Shown here: positions 30,800-38,811 of the stretch, one piece after another
Layout: each line of letters opens with the position of its first letter
How positions within the stretch are numbered: the stretch's first letter is position 1
NCBI GenBank assembly: GCA_044220635.1
Contig: JBGAQP010000028.1
Coordinates: forward strand, 1 to 41,971
Direction: 5' to 3'
Source of the DNA: JBGAQP01 sp044220635
GTDB lineage: Bacteria > Pseudomonadota > Gammaproteobacteria > Burkholderiales > Usitatibacteraceae
Length of the DNA stretch: 41,971 bases
The notes under the pieces: generated by a model
Databases searched by the model: none
The model's input: only the letters and a program-made list of their open reading frames with translations
Told to the model about the DNA's origin: nothing
Program-made: the position numbers and the translations under genes

Positions 30800-31339
30800 T
30801 TGCGCTCTTCCCCCCTCCCCCGTGTCGCCTGCGCGACGCTCGCCGTCCTTCTCGCGGCGTGCGCGCCGCCCGCCGAGACTCCCCGGCCCGCCGCGGCCCC
30901 CGGCCAGTCGGTGGAGTTCGAGGGCTCCTGGAACGCGGCGGGCACGCGCCGCACCCTGGCCCTCGGCGACGGACGCCGCAGCTCCGTCTTCGACCTGCGG
31001 GGCACGCTGCTCCTCACGGGCTCCGGGCGCCCCGGCGTGGGATTCCACGTGGAGACGATCGCCTTCACCGCCGCCGAAACGGGACTCATCGGCCGCTCGG
31101 TGTGGACCGACGAGCGCGGCGACCGCGTCTTCAGCGAGCTCAAGGGCGAAGGCACCGCGGCGAAGAACCGCATCACCGGCACGATCGTCGGCGGCACCGG
31201 GCGCTTCGCCGGAGCCACGGGTTCCTATGAGTTCACCTGGCAGTACGTGATCGAGGCGGAGGACGGCGTGATCCAGGGTCGCGGGGTGGGGCTCAAGGGC
31301 CGCGCCCTCGTCGGCGCCGCGGGAGGTGCCCGGCCGTGA
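30800..31339 (+). CDS. Lipoprotein with allene-oxide-cyclase-like barrel
   Basis: A 179-residue lipoprotein with a lipobox (LAVLLAACAPP) and a beta-rich mature domain. GTIVGGTGRFAGATGSYEFT resembles the closing strands of allene oxide cyclase/dirigent-like barrels, and VEFEGSWNAAGTRRTLALGD the opening. The substrate is unknown. The start is TTG at 30800, with no strong ribosome binding site. An ATG at 30760 is in another frame and would lie upstream of the predicted transcript start. It overlaps the transporter start in GTGA and is probably co-transcribed with it from the FNR-type promoter. Confidence 0.65.
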   Translation: MRSSPLPRVACATLAVLLAACAPPAETPRPAAAPGQSVEFEGSWNAAGTRRTLALGDGRRSSVFDLRGTLLLTGSGRPGVGFHVETIAFTAAETGLIGRSVWTDERGDRVFSELKGEGTAAKNRITGTIVGGTGRFAGATGSYEFTWQYVIEAEDGVIQGRGVGLKGRALVGAAGGARP

Positions 31340-32739
31340 TCCCGCCCGCCCTGCTCCTCCAGCGCGCCGCGCCTTTCGCGATCGCCGCCGCCATCTGGTT
31401 CACCCCGGTGCCCGCGGGGCTCACGGCGCCCGCCTGGCACCTGTTCGCGGTGTTCGTGGCGGCCATCGCCTCGGTGCTGCTCGGCGCGTTCCCGCTCGTC
31501 ACCGCCGCGATGATCGCGGTGGCGACCGTGGTCCTCACGGGCACGGTCACCCCGGCGCAGGCGTTCTCGGGCTTCGCCAACGCGAGCGTGCTCCTCGTGG
31601 TGATCGCCTTCCTCGTCGCCCAGGCGGTGGTCAAGTCGGGGCTCGGCCGGCGCATCAGCCTCTTCATGGTGAGCCGCTTCGGGGGCTCCTCGCTCGGCCT
31701 CGCCTACAGCATCGTGTTCACCGACGCGCTGATCGCCCCGGCGTTCCCGAGCAACACGGCGCGGGCCGGCGTGCTCTTCCCCGTGGTGCTCTCGGTCGCG
31801 CAGGGCGCGGGGTCGCGTCCCGGCGAGGGTCCGGAGCGCAAGCTCGGCGCCTACCTCATGTTCTGCTGCATGGCGAGCCTCGCCGTCTCCTCGGCCCTCT
31901 GGATGACGGCGACTTCCGCGAACCCCATCGGCGTGCAGGTCGCGCGCCAGGCGGGTCTCGAGATCGGCTTCGGCAGCTGGCTCCTCGCCTCCTGCGTGCC
32001 CGCGCTCACGGCGATCGTCGCCCTGCCCCTCGTGCTGCGCTTCCTCCTGCCGCCGGGCGTGGGCAAGACCCCCGACGCGCCGCCGGCCGCGCGCGCCGAG
32101 CTCGCGGGCATGGGCGCGATGTCGCGCGCCGAGCGCATCACCGCGGTCGTGTTCGTCGTGATGGTCGCGGGCTGGGTGGCCGCCGATTCCCTGAAGCTCA
32201 ACGTCACCAGCATCGCCTTCGCGGGCCTGGGGGCGCTGCTCATCGCGGGCGTGCTCGGCATCGACGACCTCAAGGAGCAGGGCGACACGCTCATCACATT
32301 CCTCTGGCTCGCCGTGCTCTTCGCCCTGAGCGGGCAGTTGAACGAGCTCGGCTTCATGGGCTGGGCCGGCGGCCGGCTCGCGGAGCAGCTCGGCGGCCTC
32401 TCGTGGCCGGTCACCTACGTGACGCTCGTCTCGATCTACGTCGCGATCCACTACCTCTTCGTGAGCCAGTCCTCGCAGGTGCTGGCGCTGCTCGGCGTCT
32501 TCCTCGACGTGGGCACGCGCGGCGGCGTGCCCGCGCCCCTCATGGCCTTCGGCCTGCTCTTCGCGAGCAGTTACTTCTCCGCGATCACGCCGCAGGGCGG
32601 CAGCCAGAACATCATCTTCGCGGCGAGCGGCTACCTCACGCAGCGCGAGCTCTACGCCGTGGGGCTCGCGATCACGCTGGTGTTCCTCGCGATCTTCCTC
32701 GCCCTGGGAACGCCCTGGGTCCTTTTCGTCACGACCTGA
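31336..32739 (+). CDS. DASS/SLC13-family anion transporter
   Basis: A 467-residue membrane protein with about 11-12 helices. The family's paired sodium-substrate motifs are visible: APAFPSNTARAGVLFP in the first half and ITPQGGSQNIIF in the second, with TATSANPIG between. The nearest group is the 2-oxoglutarate/malate translocator type, so dicarboxylate transport is likely; sulfate is an alternative. The start is GTG 31336, overlapping the lipoprotein stop. Control by the FNR-type promoter suggests a role in anaerobic dicarboxylate or succinate exchange, which is inference. It converges with the next gene, 46 nt away. Confidence 0.82.
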   Translation: MIPPALLLQRAAPFAIAAAIWFTPVPAGLTAPAWHLFAVFVAAIASVLLGAFPLVTAAMIAVATVVLTGTVTPAQAFSGFANASVLLVVIAFLVAQAVVKSGLGRRISLFMVSRFGGSSLGLAYSIVFTDALIAPAFPSNTARAGVLFPVVLSVAQGAGSRPGEGPERKLGAYLMFCCMASLAVSSALWMTATSANPIGVQVARQAGLEIGFGSWLLASCVPALTAIVALPLVLRFLLPPGVGKTPDAPPAARAELAGMGAMSRAERITAVVFVVMVAGWVAADSLKLNVTSIAFAGLGALLIAGVLGIDDLKEQGDTLITFLWLAVLFALSGQLNELGFMGWAGGRLAEQLGGLSWPVTYVTLVSIYVAIHYLFVSQSSQVLALLGVFLDVGTRGGVPAPLMAFGLLFASSYFSAITPQGGSQNIIFAASGYLTQRELYAVGLAITLVFLAIFLALGTPWVLFVTT

Positions 32740-32785
32740 GGCCCGCTCCCCTCGCCCGCGGGCGGTCGAAGGGCGCGCGGGACTC

Positions 32786-33799
32786 CTAGAGCAGTTCCTG
32801 CGCGGCCTTCGCGAAGCGGTCGGGGCGCTGGATCTCGTCGCGGGCGATCGCGAGCGGGAGCGCCGCCGCGGTCAACCCGGCGGCGTTGTGCAGCTCATGG
32901 AGCTGCAGCTCGAGCGCCGTGCCGCCGGGGCTCGACTGCCTGATGCCCATGCGGTCCATCACGAGCGTCACGGGCTCCACCCACAGCTGCTTGCCGGATT
33001 CGGCCAGGGTCCCGGCGAGGATCTCGAGGTGCCGGGGGAGCGTCGCCGCCCCCGCGCCGGTCTTCTCGAGCTTCGCGTCGATCTCGTCGAGCTGGGCCTC
33101 GAGGGCCGCGGGGTCGGGCCGCTCCTTCGCCTCCTCGCCCGAGAAGCCCACGCGGGCCGACTGCAGGGACCGGAGCTTGCCGCGCAGCATCGCCTGGGCC
33201 TGCTCGAGGGCCCCGCGCTCGCCGGCGAGCTCGCTGATGCGCCCGAGGGCGACGGTGAGGATGTGGTCGAAGGCCCGGCGCATGAGCATCCGGCGCATGG
33301 CCGGCTCCTCCGCGGACGGGTCGAGGAGCCGGTGCCGGTCGAAGCTCACCTGCACCTGCGCGACGTCCCTCTGCACCTGGTCGCCGTGGAGCGCATGGCC
33401 GAGCACGTTGCGCTCGGTGCGGTCCACGAGCAACAGCGTGGGGATCGGCTGGGTCCCGACGTTGGCCGGGCTCGCGAGGAATTCCGCGAGCGCGCGGTCG
33501 CCGCCGATGACCTCCGCCATGCGCTCGGCGGAGGCGAAGAAGACCGAGAGCCGGTTGTCCGTGCCGTAGGCGGCCTTGTTCGCCAGGATCGGCGGGGGCA
33601 GGGACTCCACCAGGCGGACGACGTGGTCGATCGCCTTCACGACCGCGGGCTCGAGCTTTCCCGCGTACCCCGGCACCGCCCGGATGCGCGGGTCCGTCAC
33701 CTCGACCGCGCGCTCGATCGCCCGCTTGCGAAGTTCCGCCGGGTAGGTCCCGGACCGGTCGGATCCTGCGCCGAAGATGGACTGGAAGAGCTTGAGCAT
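32786..33799 (-). CDS. Hypothetical protein, 337 residues
   Basis: A mostly helical cytoplasmic protein starting MLKLFQSIFGAGSDRSGTYP. It has no signal peptide or membrane segment. Residues about 200-270 have coiled-coil character (LEAQLDEIDAKLEKTG). Other distinctive segments are TLLLVDRTERNVLGHALHGD and VEPVTLVMDRMGIRQ. I do not recognise a family. The ATG has GGAGG 8 nt upstream, so the gene is real. It lies 202 nt downstream of the YbaK gene on the same strand. I see no FNR-like box in that gap, which contains no other feature I can support. Confidence 0.7.
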   Translation of the reverse strand: MLKLFQSIFGAGSDRSGTYPAELRKRAIERAVEVTDPRIRAVPGYAGKLEPAVVKAIDHVVRLVESLPPPILANKAAYGTDNRLSVFFASAERMAEVIGGDRALAEFLASPANVGTQPIPTLLLVDRTERNVLGHALHGDQVQRDVAQVQVSFDRHRLLDPSAEEPAMRRMLMRRAFDHILTVALGRISELAGERGALEQAQAMLRGKLRSLQSARVGFSGEEAKERPDPAALEAQLDEIDAKLEKTGAGAATLPRHLEILAGTLAESGKQLWVEPVTLVMDRMGIRQSSPGGTALELQLHELHNAAGLTAAALPLAIARDEIQRPDRFAKAAQELL

Positions 33800-34001
33800 G
33801 GCGGTTCCTCCTGGGTTTCCGGTCCCGATGCCAGGCGAAGCCGGACGCCGGCCCCTTGACGACAGCCGGCGGGCCGGCGGATCGGTTTGGATGCGCTCGC
33901 GGGCTCCCTCCCCGTCCCCGGAGTCCGCGACACGATGGTCATCGTCGACGGACTCATCAACGGGAACGCGGCGAATCCGGGCAATCGCGAAATGACGCCG
34001 C

Positions 34002-34469
34002 TCAGTGACGCACCTGCGGCAGCGGGTGCGCCGAGCGCATCAACTCGGTGAAGGCCACCCCGTTCATGTGCACGAGCGTCCGGTGGTCCCCGCCCTCGAA
34101 GTAGACGTCGGGGCAGTGGCCGAGGCTCGCGTCCCAGACCGTCGGAACGCCGTAGGCGTCCCCGACCGGCGGGACCGCGCCGCGCGCGCAGTCGAAGAAG
34201 AGCTGCGTGAGCTCGTCCTCGGTCGCAAGCGCGCACGGCTGCCCGAAGGCCTCGCTCACCTGCGCGAGGTCCAGGCGATGGTCGGCGGAGATCACGGCCA
34301 TGAAGAAGCGCTCCCCGGCCTTCACGACGACGGCCTTCGCGACGCGCTTCGGGGTGAGGTGGGCCTGGTGCGCGGCCTCGATGCTCGTGCTGCTCGCGGC
34401 GTGCGGCACCGGGTCCCAGGCAAGATCGTGCTCGGCGATGTAATCCTGCAGTCGGTAGGCGATGGACAT
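34002..34469 (-). CDS. YbaK/ProX-family aminoacyl-tRNA deacylase-like protein
   Basis: A 155-residue single-domain protein of the YbaK/ProRS-associated editing family. It keeps the central lysine segment VAKAVVVKAGERFFMAVISA and the GAVPPVGDAYGVPTVWD loop (compare GxxxPxG in YbaK/ProX). These enzymes hydrolyse mischarged tRNA, mainly Cys- or Ala-tRNA(Pro). An N-terminal portion (SIAYRLQDYIAEHDLAWD) precedes the domain. The start ATG 34469 has AGGAGG 6 nt upstream; an upstream ATG at 34505 is poorer. An FNR-like box at 34536-34549 suggests anaerobic induction, which would be unusual for an editing factor. Confidence 0.85.
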   Translation of the reverse strand: MSIAYRLQDYIAEHDLAWDPVPHAASSTSIEAAHQAHLTPKRVAKAVVVKAGERFFMAVISADHRLDLAQVSEAFGQPCALATEDELTQLFFDCARGAVPPVGDAYGVPTVWDASLGHCPDVYFEGGDHRTLVHMNGVAFTELMRSAHPLPQVRH

Positions 34470-34508
34470 GGCAACCTCCTGACAATGACCACGGGCTCCA
34501 GCCATTCA

Positions 34509-34549
34509 CTTCTACACCCGCCGGGAACCGGCGGGTTGTCGGAGGTCAA
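34509..34549 (-). promoter_or_regulatory. FNR/ANR-type promoter of the YbaK-like gene
   Basis: On the minus strand TTGACCTCCGACAA (34549-34536) matches TTGAC-N4-GTCAA except for one base. TAGAAG (34514-34509) begins 35 nt after the box begins. The transcript would start near 34501, 32 nt before the ATG. Confidence 0.6.
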
Positions 34550-34592
34550 CGGCGGGGCTCGATCGGCCCGCGGGGCCCGTGACCGGGCCCCT

Positions 34593-35762
34593 TCAGGAAC
34601 CCGGGGCCGGCGACGGGGCCGCCCCCTTCGCCTCGTTCCCGGCGCCGAAATGGTAGAGGTGCGTGTTGTCCGGCTCCTCGATCGCCGTCCCCTCGGGGCT
34701 GAAACGGGCGCGCCGGCGGAAGCTCTCGCTGTCCGCCTTCGCGCTGCGCGCGGCGAGCTCGGCGGCCTCGCGGTAGGCGAGAGGATTCTTGCTCCTCTCG
34801 ATTTCGAGCCGCTTCGTCGCCTCGTTCACGCGCACGCTGTACCGGCCCAGGTTGTAGAAGAGGTACATCGCGAAGAGGTTGTCGTAGTCCTCGTAGCGGC
34901 CCTGCTCCTTGCGGAAATCGCGCGACAGGACCGAGGGGAAGCGGTTCGGGAGGTCCTTGAAGGCCACCTTCTCCTCCTCGTGGGGGTCCACCCAGGTCGA
35001 GCCGGGGTACTTCTTGTAGAGCACCACGTCCATCGAGTAGCCGCGCGCGTGCCACTCGCGCAGGAGCTTCACCGCCATTTCCGTGGGAATGTTCGCGTTC
35101 ACGGCCGCCACGACCCGCGTGATCGCCGGGAGGACCTTCGCGCTCCTCACCTCCAGCTTCTCGTAGCCGGCGCCGTGCCGGAAGCCCGCGCCGATGGTTT
35201 TCGCGCAGTTGAGGTGGAGGTAGCCGTACTTGACCTCGTCGTCGTGGTAGTCGGTGCTCGCGGCCCTCCTGCGGAAATCCTCGTTCACTCGCGCGAAGAA
35301 GTCCGCGAGCGCGCGCTTCTCGCCGGAGGGCACGCCGTGGACGCGCACGCCGATGACCGAGCGCTTGTAGATCTCGCCGAAATCCAGGCCGAAGGACGCC
35401 TTCTCGCCGAGGGAGGATCTCGTGCCGAAGAGGTACTCGTTCTTCGGCACCCGGACCATGAGTTCCCCGGTGTAGTGGTTCGCTTCGTGCGCCGGATCGC
35501 GGTCGGCGTAGAAGTTGGCCGAGTAGACGAGGTCGTCGCCCCGCGACGGGTCGCGGATGGCGAGCGCGAGGTGACCCGCGGAGCCCCCCTTGGAGGTGCC
35601 GAAGCTGATCAGCAGCTCGAGATCGTAGGGGTCCTGCCGCAGGATCCGCGTGATCTCGTCGACGTTCGCGGGCTCCGGCCCGCCGGGACTGCCGAAGTCG
35701 GCCGCCGCCGCGCACGCGGAGAACACCAGCGCTGCAAGCGCGCACCAGGCCGTGGCCCTCAT
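34593..35762 (-). CDS. Secreted permuted papain-like (NlpC/DUF4105-like) lipoprotein
   Basis: A 389-residue protein with a lipoprotein-type signal (LAALVFSAC). Two segments suggest the permuted papain-like fold of LRAT/DUF4105 proteins, where the histidine precedes the cysteine: SAGHLALAIRD (H64) and YLHLNCAKTIGAG (C186), the latter like the NC motif of that class. The C-terminal half is hydrophilic. A peptidase, amidase or transacylase role in the envelope is possible, but the family is not confirmed. ATG 35762 has GGAG about 8 nt upstream. It has its own sigma70-like promoter and lies downstream of fabI. Confidence 0.6.
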   Translation of the reverse strand: MRATAWCALAALVFSACAAAADFGSPGGPEPANVDEITRILRQDPYDLELLISFGTSKGGSAGHLALAIRDPSRGDDLVYSANFYADRDPAHEANHYTGELMVRVPKNEYLFGTRSSLGEKASFGLDFGEIYKRSVIGVRVHGVPSGEKRALADFFARVNEDFRRRAASTDYHDDEVKYGYLHLNCAKTIGAGFRHGAGYEKLEVRSAKVLPAITRVVAAVNANIPTEMAVKLLREWHARGYSMDVVLYKKYPGSTWVDPHEEEKVAFKDLPNRFPSVLSRDFRKEQGRYEDYDNLFAMYLFYNLGRYSVRVNEATKRLEIERSKNPLAYREAAELAARSAKADSESFRRRARFSPEGTAIEEPDNTHLYHFGAGNEAKGAAPSPAPGS

Positions 35763-35790
35763 CCTCTTCGCTCCGGGTTCGATCCGGGGG

Positions 35791-35819
35791 AGTATTCGGG
35801 CCGCGCCCGCCGGAGTCAA
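35791..35819 (-). promoter_or_regulatory. Sigma70-like promoter of the papain-like gene
   Basis: On the minus strand TTGACT (35819-35814) and AATACT (35796-35791) are separated by 17 nt. The start would be near 35784, 22 nt before the ATG. No activator palindrome accompanies it, in contrast with the neighbouring operons. Confidence 0.5.
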
Positions 35820-35842
35820 CCGGCGCCCGCCGCGGGCCGCGC

Positions 35843-36625
35843 TCAGGCCATGATGTTCACGCCGCCGTCGACGTAAACCGTGCCTCCCGTGACCCGGCGC
35901 GCGTAGGGCGTGGCGAGGTAGGCGCAGGTGAAGCCCACGTCCATGATGTCCACCAGGTCGCCGAGCGGGGCTCGCTGCGCCGCTTCGTTGAGGAGCAGCT
36001 CGAAGTCCTTGAGCCCCGAGGCCGCGCGCGTCTTGAGCGGCCCGGGCGAGATCGCGTGCACGCGGATGCCCTTCGGCCCCAGCTCGTAGGCGAGGTAGCG
36101 GCACGCGGCCTCGAGCGCCGCCTTCACCGGACCCATCACGTTGTAGTTGGTCACCACTTTCTGCGCGCCGTGGTAGCTCATCGCGAAGAGCGTCCCGCCC
36201 TCGGTCATCAGGGGCGCGGCGAGCTTCGCCATGCGCACGAACGAGTGGCAGGAGACGTCCATCGCCTTGCCGAAGCCCTCGCCGCTGCAGTGGAGCAGCC
36301 CCCCCTGCAGATCGTCCTTCGGCGCCCAGGCGATCGAGTGCACCAGGATGTCGAGCCGGCCCCAGTCGCGCCGGACGCTTTCGAACACGGCTTCCAGCTC
36401 GCCCGGCACGGACACGTCGAGCGGCATGAGGAGCGAGGCCTCGACCTGCGCGGCCACGGGCTCGACGAAGCGCCTGGCCTTCTCGTTGAGGTAGGTGAGC
36501 CCGATCTCGGCGCCGAGCTCGTGGAAGGCGCGCGCGCAGCCGGTGGCGATCGAGTGCTCGTTCGCGACGCCGACCACGAGCGCCTTGCGGCCCTTGAGGA
36601 CCGGGCGGGGAACTTCCATGGACAT
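35843..36625 (-). CDS. fabI: Enoyl-[acyl-carrier-protein] reductase FabI
   Basis: A 260-residue NADH-dependent short-chain dehydrogenase of the FabI type, catalysing the last reduction in fatty acid elongation. It has the FabI-specific cofactor region LVVGVANEHSIATGCARAFH, HSIAWAPKDDLQG, and the catalytic Y161 and K168 in YNVMGPVKAALEA, equivalent to Y156 and K163 of E. coli. The C-terminus is VTGGTVYVDGGVNIMA. ATG 36625 is preferred because AAGGAG lies 8 nt upstream. It follows acetate kinase by 13 nt, so it is probably the last gene of the DUF3141-pta-ackA-fabI operon. It may be a second, condition-specific copy. Confidence 0.9.
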   Translation of the reverse strand: MSMEVPRPVLKGRKALVVGVANEHSIATGCARAFHELGAEIGLTYLNEKARRFVEPVAAQVEASLLMPLDVSVPGELEAVFESVRRDWGRLDILVHSIAWAPKDDLQGGLLHCSGEGFGKAMDVSCHSFVRMAKLAAPLMTEGGTLFAMSYHGAQKVVTNYNVMGPVKAALEAACRYLAYELGPKGIRVHAISPGPLKTRAASGLKDFELLLNEAAQRAPLGDLVDIMDVGFTCAYLATPYARRVTGGTVYVDGGVNIMA

Positions 36626-36638
36626 GGGCAATGCTCCT

Positions 36639-37829
36639 TCAGGTGCCCGACGCCGGAATCAGGCGCCGGGTGTGGCGGGCGATCATCAGCTCCTCGTTGG
36701 TGGGGAGCACCCACGCGGACACGCGACTCGAGGCCGCGCTGATGCGCGGGCCGCCGGCGGCATTGGCCGCGGGGTCGAGCACCACCCCGAGCCAGGACGC
36801 GTCGCGGCAGACGGCCTCCCGGATGGCAGGCGCGTGCTCGCCGATGCCGGCGGTGAAGACGATGGCGTCGAGCCCGCCGAGGGCCGCGGCGAGCGAGCCC
36901 AGCTCGCGCCGGATGCGGTAGACGTAGAGGTCGATCGCGAGCTTCGCGCGCGGGTCGGGGGACTCGAGGAGCGTGCGCATGTCGCTCGACAGGCCCGACA
37001 CCCCGAGAAGGCCCGACTGGCTGTAGATCAGCTTCTCGATCGCGGCGGCGTCCATCCCGCGGCTCTGCAGCAGGTAGAGGATCACGCCGGGGTCGATCGC
37101 GCCGCAGCGCGTGCCCATGGGCAGGCCGTCGACGGCGGTGAAGCCCATCGTGCTCGCCACGCTGCGGCCCGCCGAGAGGGCGCACATGCTCGAGCCGTTG
37201 CCCAGGTGCAGCACGACGGTGCGCCCGGTCGCCGCCCTGGCGTCGTGGCGGCCGAGGACGGAGGCGACATACTCGTAGGACAGGCCGTGGAACCCGTAGC
37301 GCTGCACGCCCTCGTCGTGAAGTTGCGCGGGCAGGGCGAAGCGCTGCGAGACAGGCGGGGCCGTGCGATGGAACGAGGTGTCGAAGCAGGCCACCTGGGG
37401 GAGCGCCGGCTGCCGGTCGAGGAGGAGGCGGATCGGCGTCAGGTTGTGCGGCTGGTGCAGGGGGGCGAGCGGCACGAACTTCTCGAGCGCGCGCACCACC
37501 GTCGCGTCGACCCGGACCGGCTGGGTGTAGTCGAGGCCGCCGTGCACGACGCGGTGCCCGACTCCCGCGAGGCGGTCGCCCGCGATCTCGCCCTTCAACC
37601 AGCCGACGATGTGCTCGAGCGCGCCGTCGTGGCCGAGCTTCACGCCCTCGCCCCACGAATGGCTCGCCACGGGCCTTCCCGCCGCGTCCTTCGCCGTGAA
37701 CCGGGGCGAGGTGTACACGCCCTCCACCTGCCCGCGCACGCCCGGCTGCAGGGCGCCGTCGCGCTCGGCGAAGAGCGAGAACTTGATCGACGACGATCCG
37801 GCGTTGAGGACCGCGAAGACGTCGGCCAC
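36639..37829 (-). CDS. ackA: Acetate kinase
   Basis: A 396-residue enzyme making ATP and acetate from acetyl phosphate. ASKHA-fold signatures are present: VLNAGSSSIKFSLF at the N-terminus, GHRVVHGG, CFDTSFH, YGFHGLSYEYV, HLGNGSSMCA, STMGFTAVDGLPMGTRCGAI and FTAGIGEHAP. The length matches the family. The start is GTG 37829, 3 nt after the phosphotransacetylase stop, with no good ribosome binding site, so translation is probably coupled. Together with the upstream gene it forms the Pta-AckA route of substrate-level phosphorylation. Confidence 0.93.
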   Translation of the reverse strand: MADVFAVLNAGSSSIKFSLFAERDGALQPGVRGQVEGVYTSPRFTAKDAAGRPVASHSWGEGVKLGHDGALEHIVGWLKGEIAGDRLAGVGHRVVHGGLDYTQPVRVDATVVRALEKFVPLAPLHQPHNLTPIRLLLDRQPALPQVACFDTSFHRTAPPVSQRFALPAQLHDEGVQRYGFHGLSYEYVASVLGRHDARAATGRTVVLHLGNGSSMCALSAGRSVASTMGFTAVDGLPMGTRCGAIDPGVILYLLQSRGMDAAAIEKLIYSQSGLLGVSGLSSDMRTLLESPDPRAKLAIDLYVYRIRRELGSLAAALGGLDAIVFTAGIGEHAPAIREAVCRDASWLGVVLDPAANAAGGPRISAASSRVSAWVLPTNEELMIARHTRRLIPASGT

Positions 37830-37832
37830 GGG

Positions 37833-38777
37833 CTAGCTCACGAGCGCGGCGCTCTCCCGCCGGGCGCGCGCGACGAGCACCGCCACGGCGCAGGAGGCGA
37901 GGCGGGTGAGCACCGAGTCCGCGCGGCTCGTGAGGATGATCGGCACGCGCGCGCCCAGGACGATGCCGGCCGCGTCCGCGTCCGCGAGGAAGGTGAGGCT
38001 CTTCGCGAGCATGTTGCCCGCCTCGAGGTCGGGCACGACGAGGACGTTGGCCCGGCCCGCGACGGGCGAGTCGATCTTCTTCACCTTCGCGGCCTGCAGG
38101 TCGATGGCGTTGTCGAGGGCGAGCGGCCCGTCGACGATCGCGCCGGTGATCTGCCCGCGCTCGGCCATCTTGCACAGCGCCGCCGCCTCGATGGTCGAGG
38201 GGACGGCCGGGTTCACGGTCTCCATCGCCGAGAGGATCGCGACGCGCACCTCGGGGATCCTCAACGCGTGCGCGAGGTCGATCGCGTTCTGCGTGATGTC
38301 GACCTTGTCCACGAGGCTCGGCGCGATGTTCACGGCGGCGTCGGTGATGATGAGGACCGTCTCGTGGCCCGGCACGTCCATCACGAAGCAATGGCTGACG
38401 CGCCGGGCGGTGCGCAGGCCCGTCTCGCGCCGGACCACCGCGCCCATGAGCTCGTCGGTGTGCAGGCTGCCCTTCATGAGGGCCTCGGCGCGGCCTTCGC
38501 GCACGAGCGCCACGGCGCGCGCGGCCGACTCCTGGCTGTACTCCGCGTCGACGATCTCGAGGCTTCCGACCTCGAGCCTGGCGGCCTTGGCCACCTCCCG
38601 GATGCGGCCCTGGGGCCCCACGAGGATCGGCGCGATCAGCCCCATGCTTGCCGCGTCGAGCGCTCCCTTGAGGGAGGACTCGTCGCAGGGGTGGGCGACC
38701 GCCGTGGGCGTGGGCGCGAGGCCCTTGCAGGCGGCGATGAGCCGCTCGTATCTCTCGTGACGGGTGGGCTGGTCCAT
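37833..38777 (-). CDS. pta: Phosphate acetyl/butyryltransferase
   Basis: A 314-residue enzyme of the PTA/PTB family, interconverting acyl-CoA and acyl phosphate. Family segments are LIAPILVGPQGRIREVAKAA, EALMKGSLHTDELM, RVSHCFVMDVPGHETVLIIT, DAAVNIAP, DGPLALDNA and VLVVPDLEAGNMLAKSLTFL. It is the short form, without the N-terminal DRTGG regulatory domain, and resembles the transferase half of MaoC-Pta fusions. Acetyl-CoA is the likely substrate given ackA; butyryl-CoA is possible. GGAG lies about 6 nt before the ATG. Confidence 0.88.
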   Translation of the reverse strand: MDQPTRHERYERLIAACKGLAPTPTAVAHPCDESSLKGALDAASMGLIAPILVGPQGRIREVAKAARLEVGSLEIVDAEYSQESAARAVALVREGRAEALMKGSLHTDELMGAVVRRETGLRTARRVSHCFVMDVPGHETVLIITDAAVNIAPSLVDKVDITQNAIDLAHALRIPEVRVAILSAMETVNPAVPSTIEAAALCKMAERGQITGAIVDGPLALDNAIDLQAAKVKKIDSPVAGRANVLVVPDLEAGNMLAKSLTFLADADAAGIVLGARVPIILTSRADSVLTRLASCAVAVLVARARRESAALVS

Positions 38778-38811
38778 GGGGTCTCCTCGATTCGTTCCGG
38801 GATCGCCGGGC

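Noticed and set aside
30760..31230. Alternative ATG-started frame over the AOC-like lipoprotein
   Set aside because: It begins before the predicted transcript start and gives an Arg/His/Pro-rich product with no signal peptide, whereas the TTG frame gives a lipobox and a coherent domain.
35814..35819. AGTCAA near the papain-like gene as a further FNR half-site
   Set aside because: No matching second half-site lies 4 nt away; the bases fit a sigma70 -35 with a -10 at 17 nt instead.
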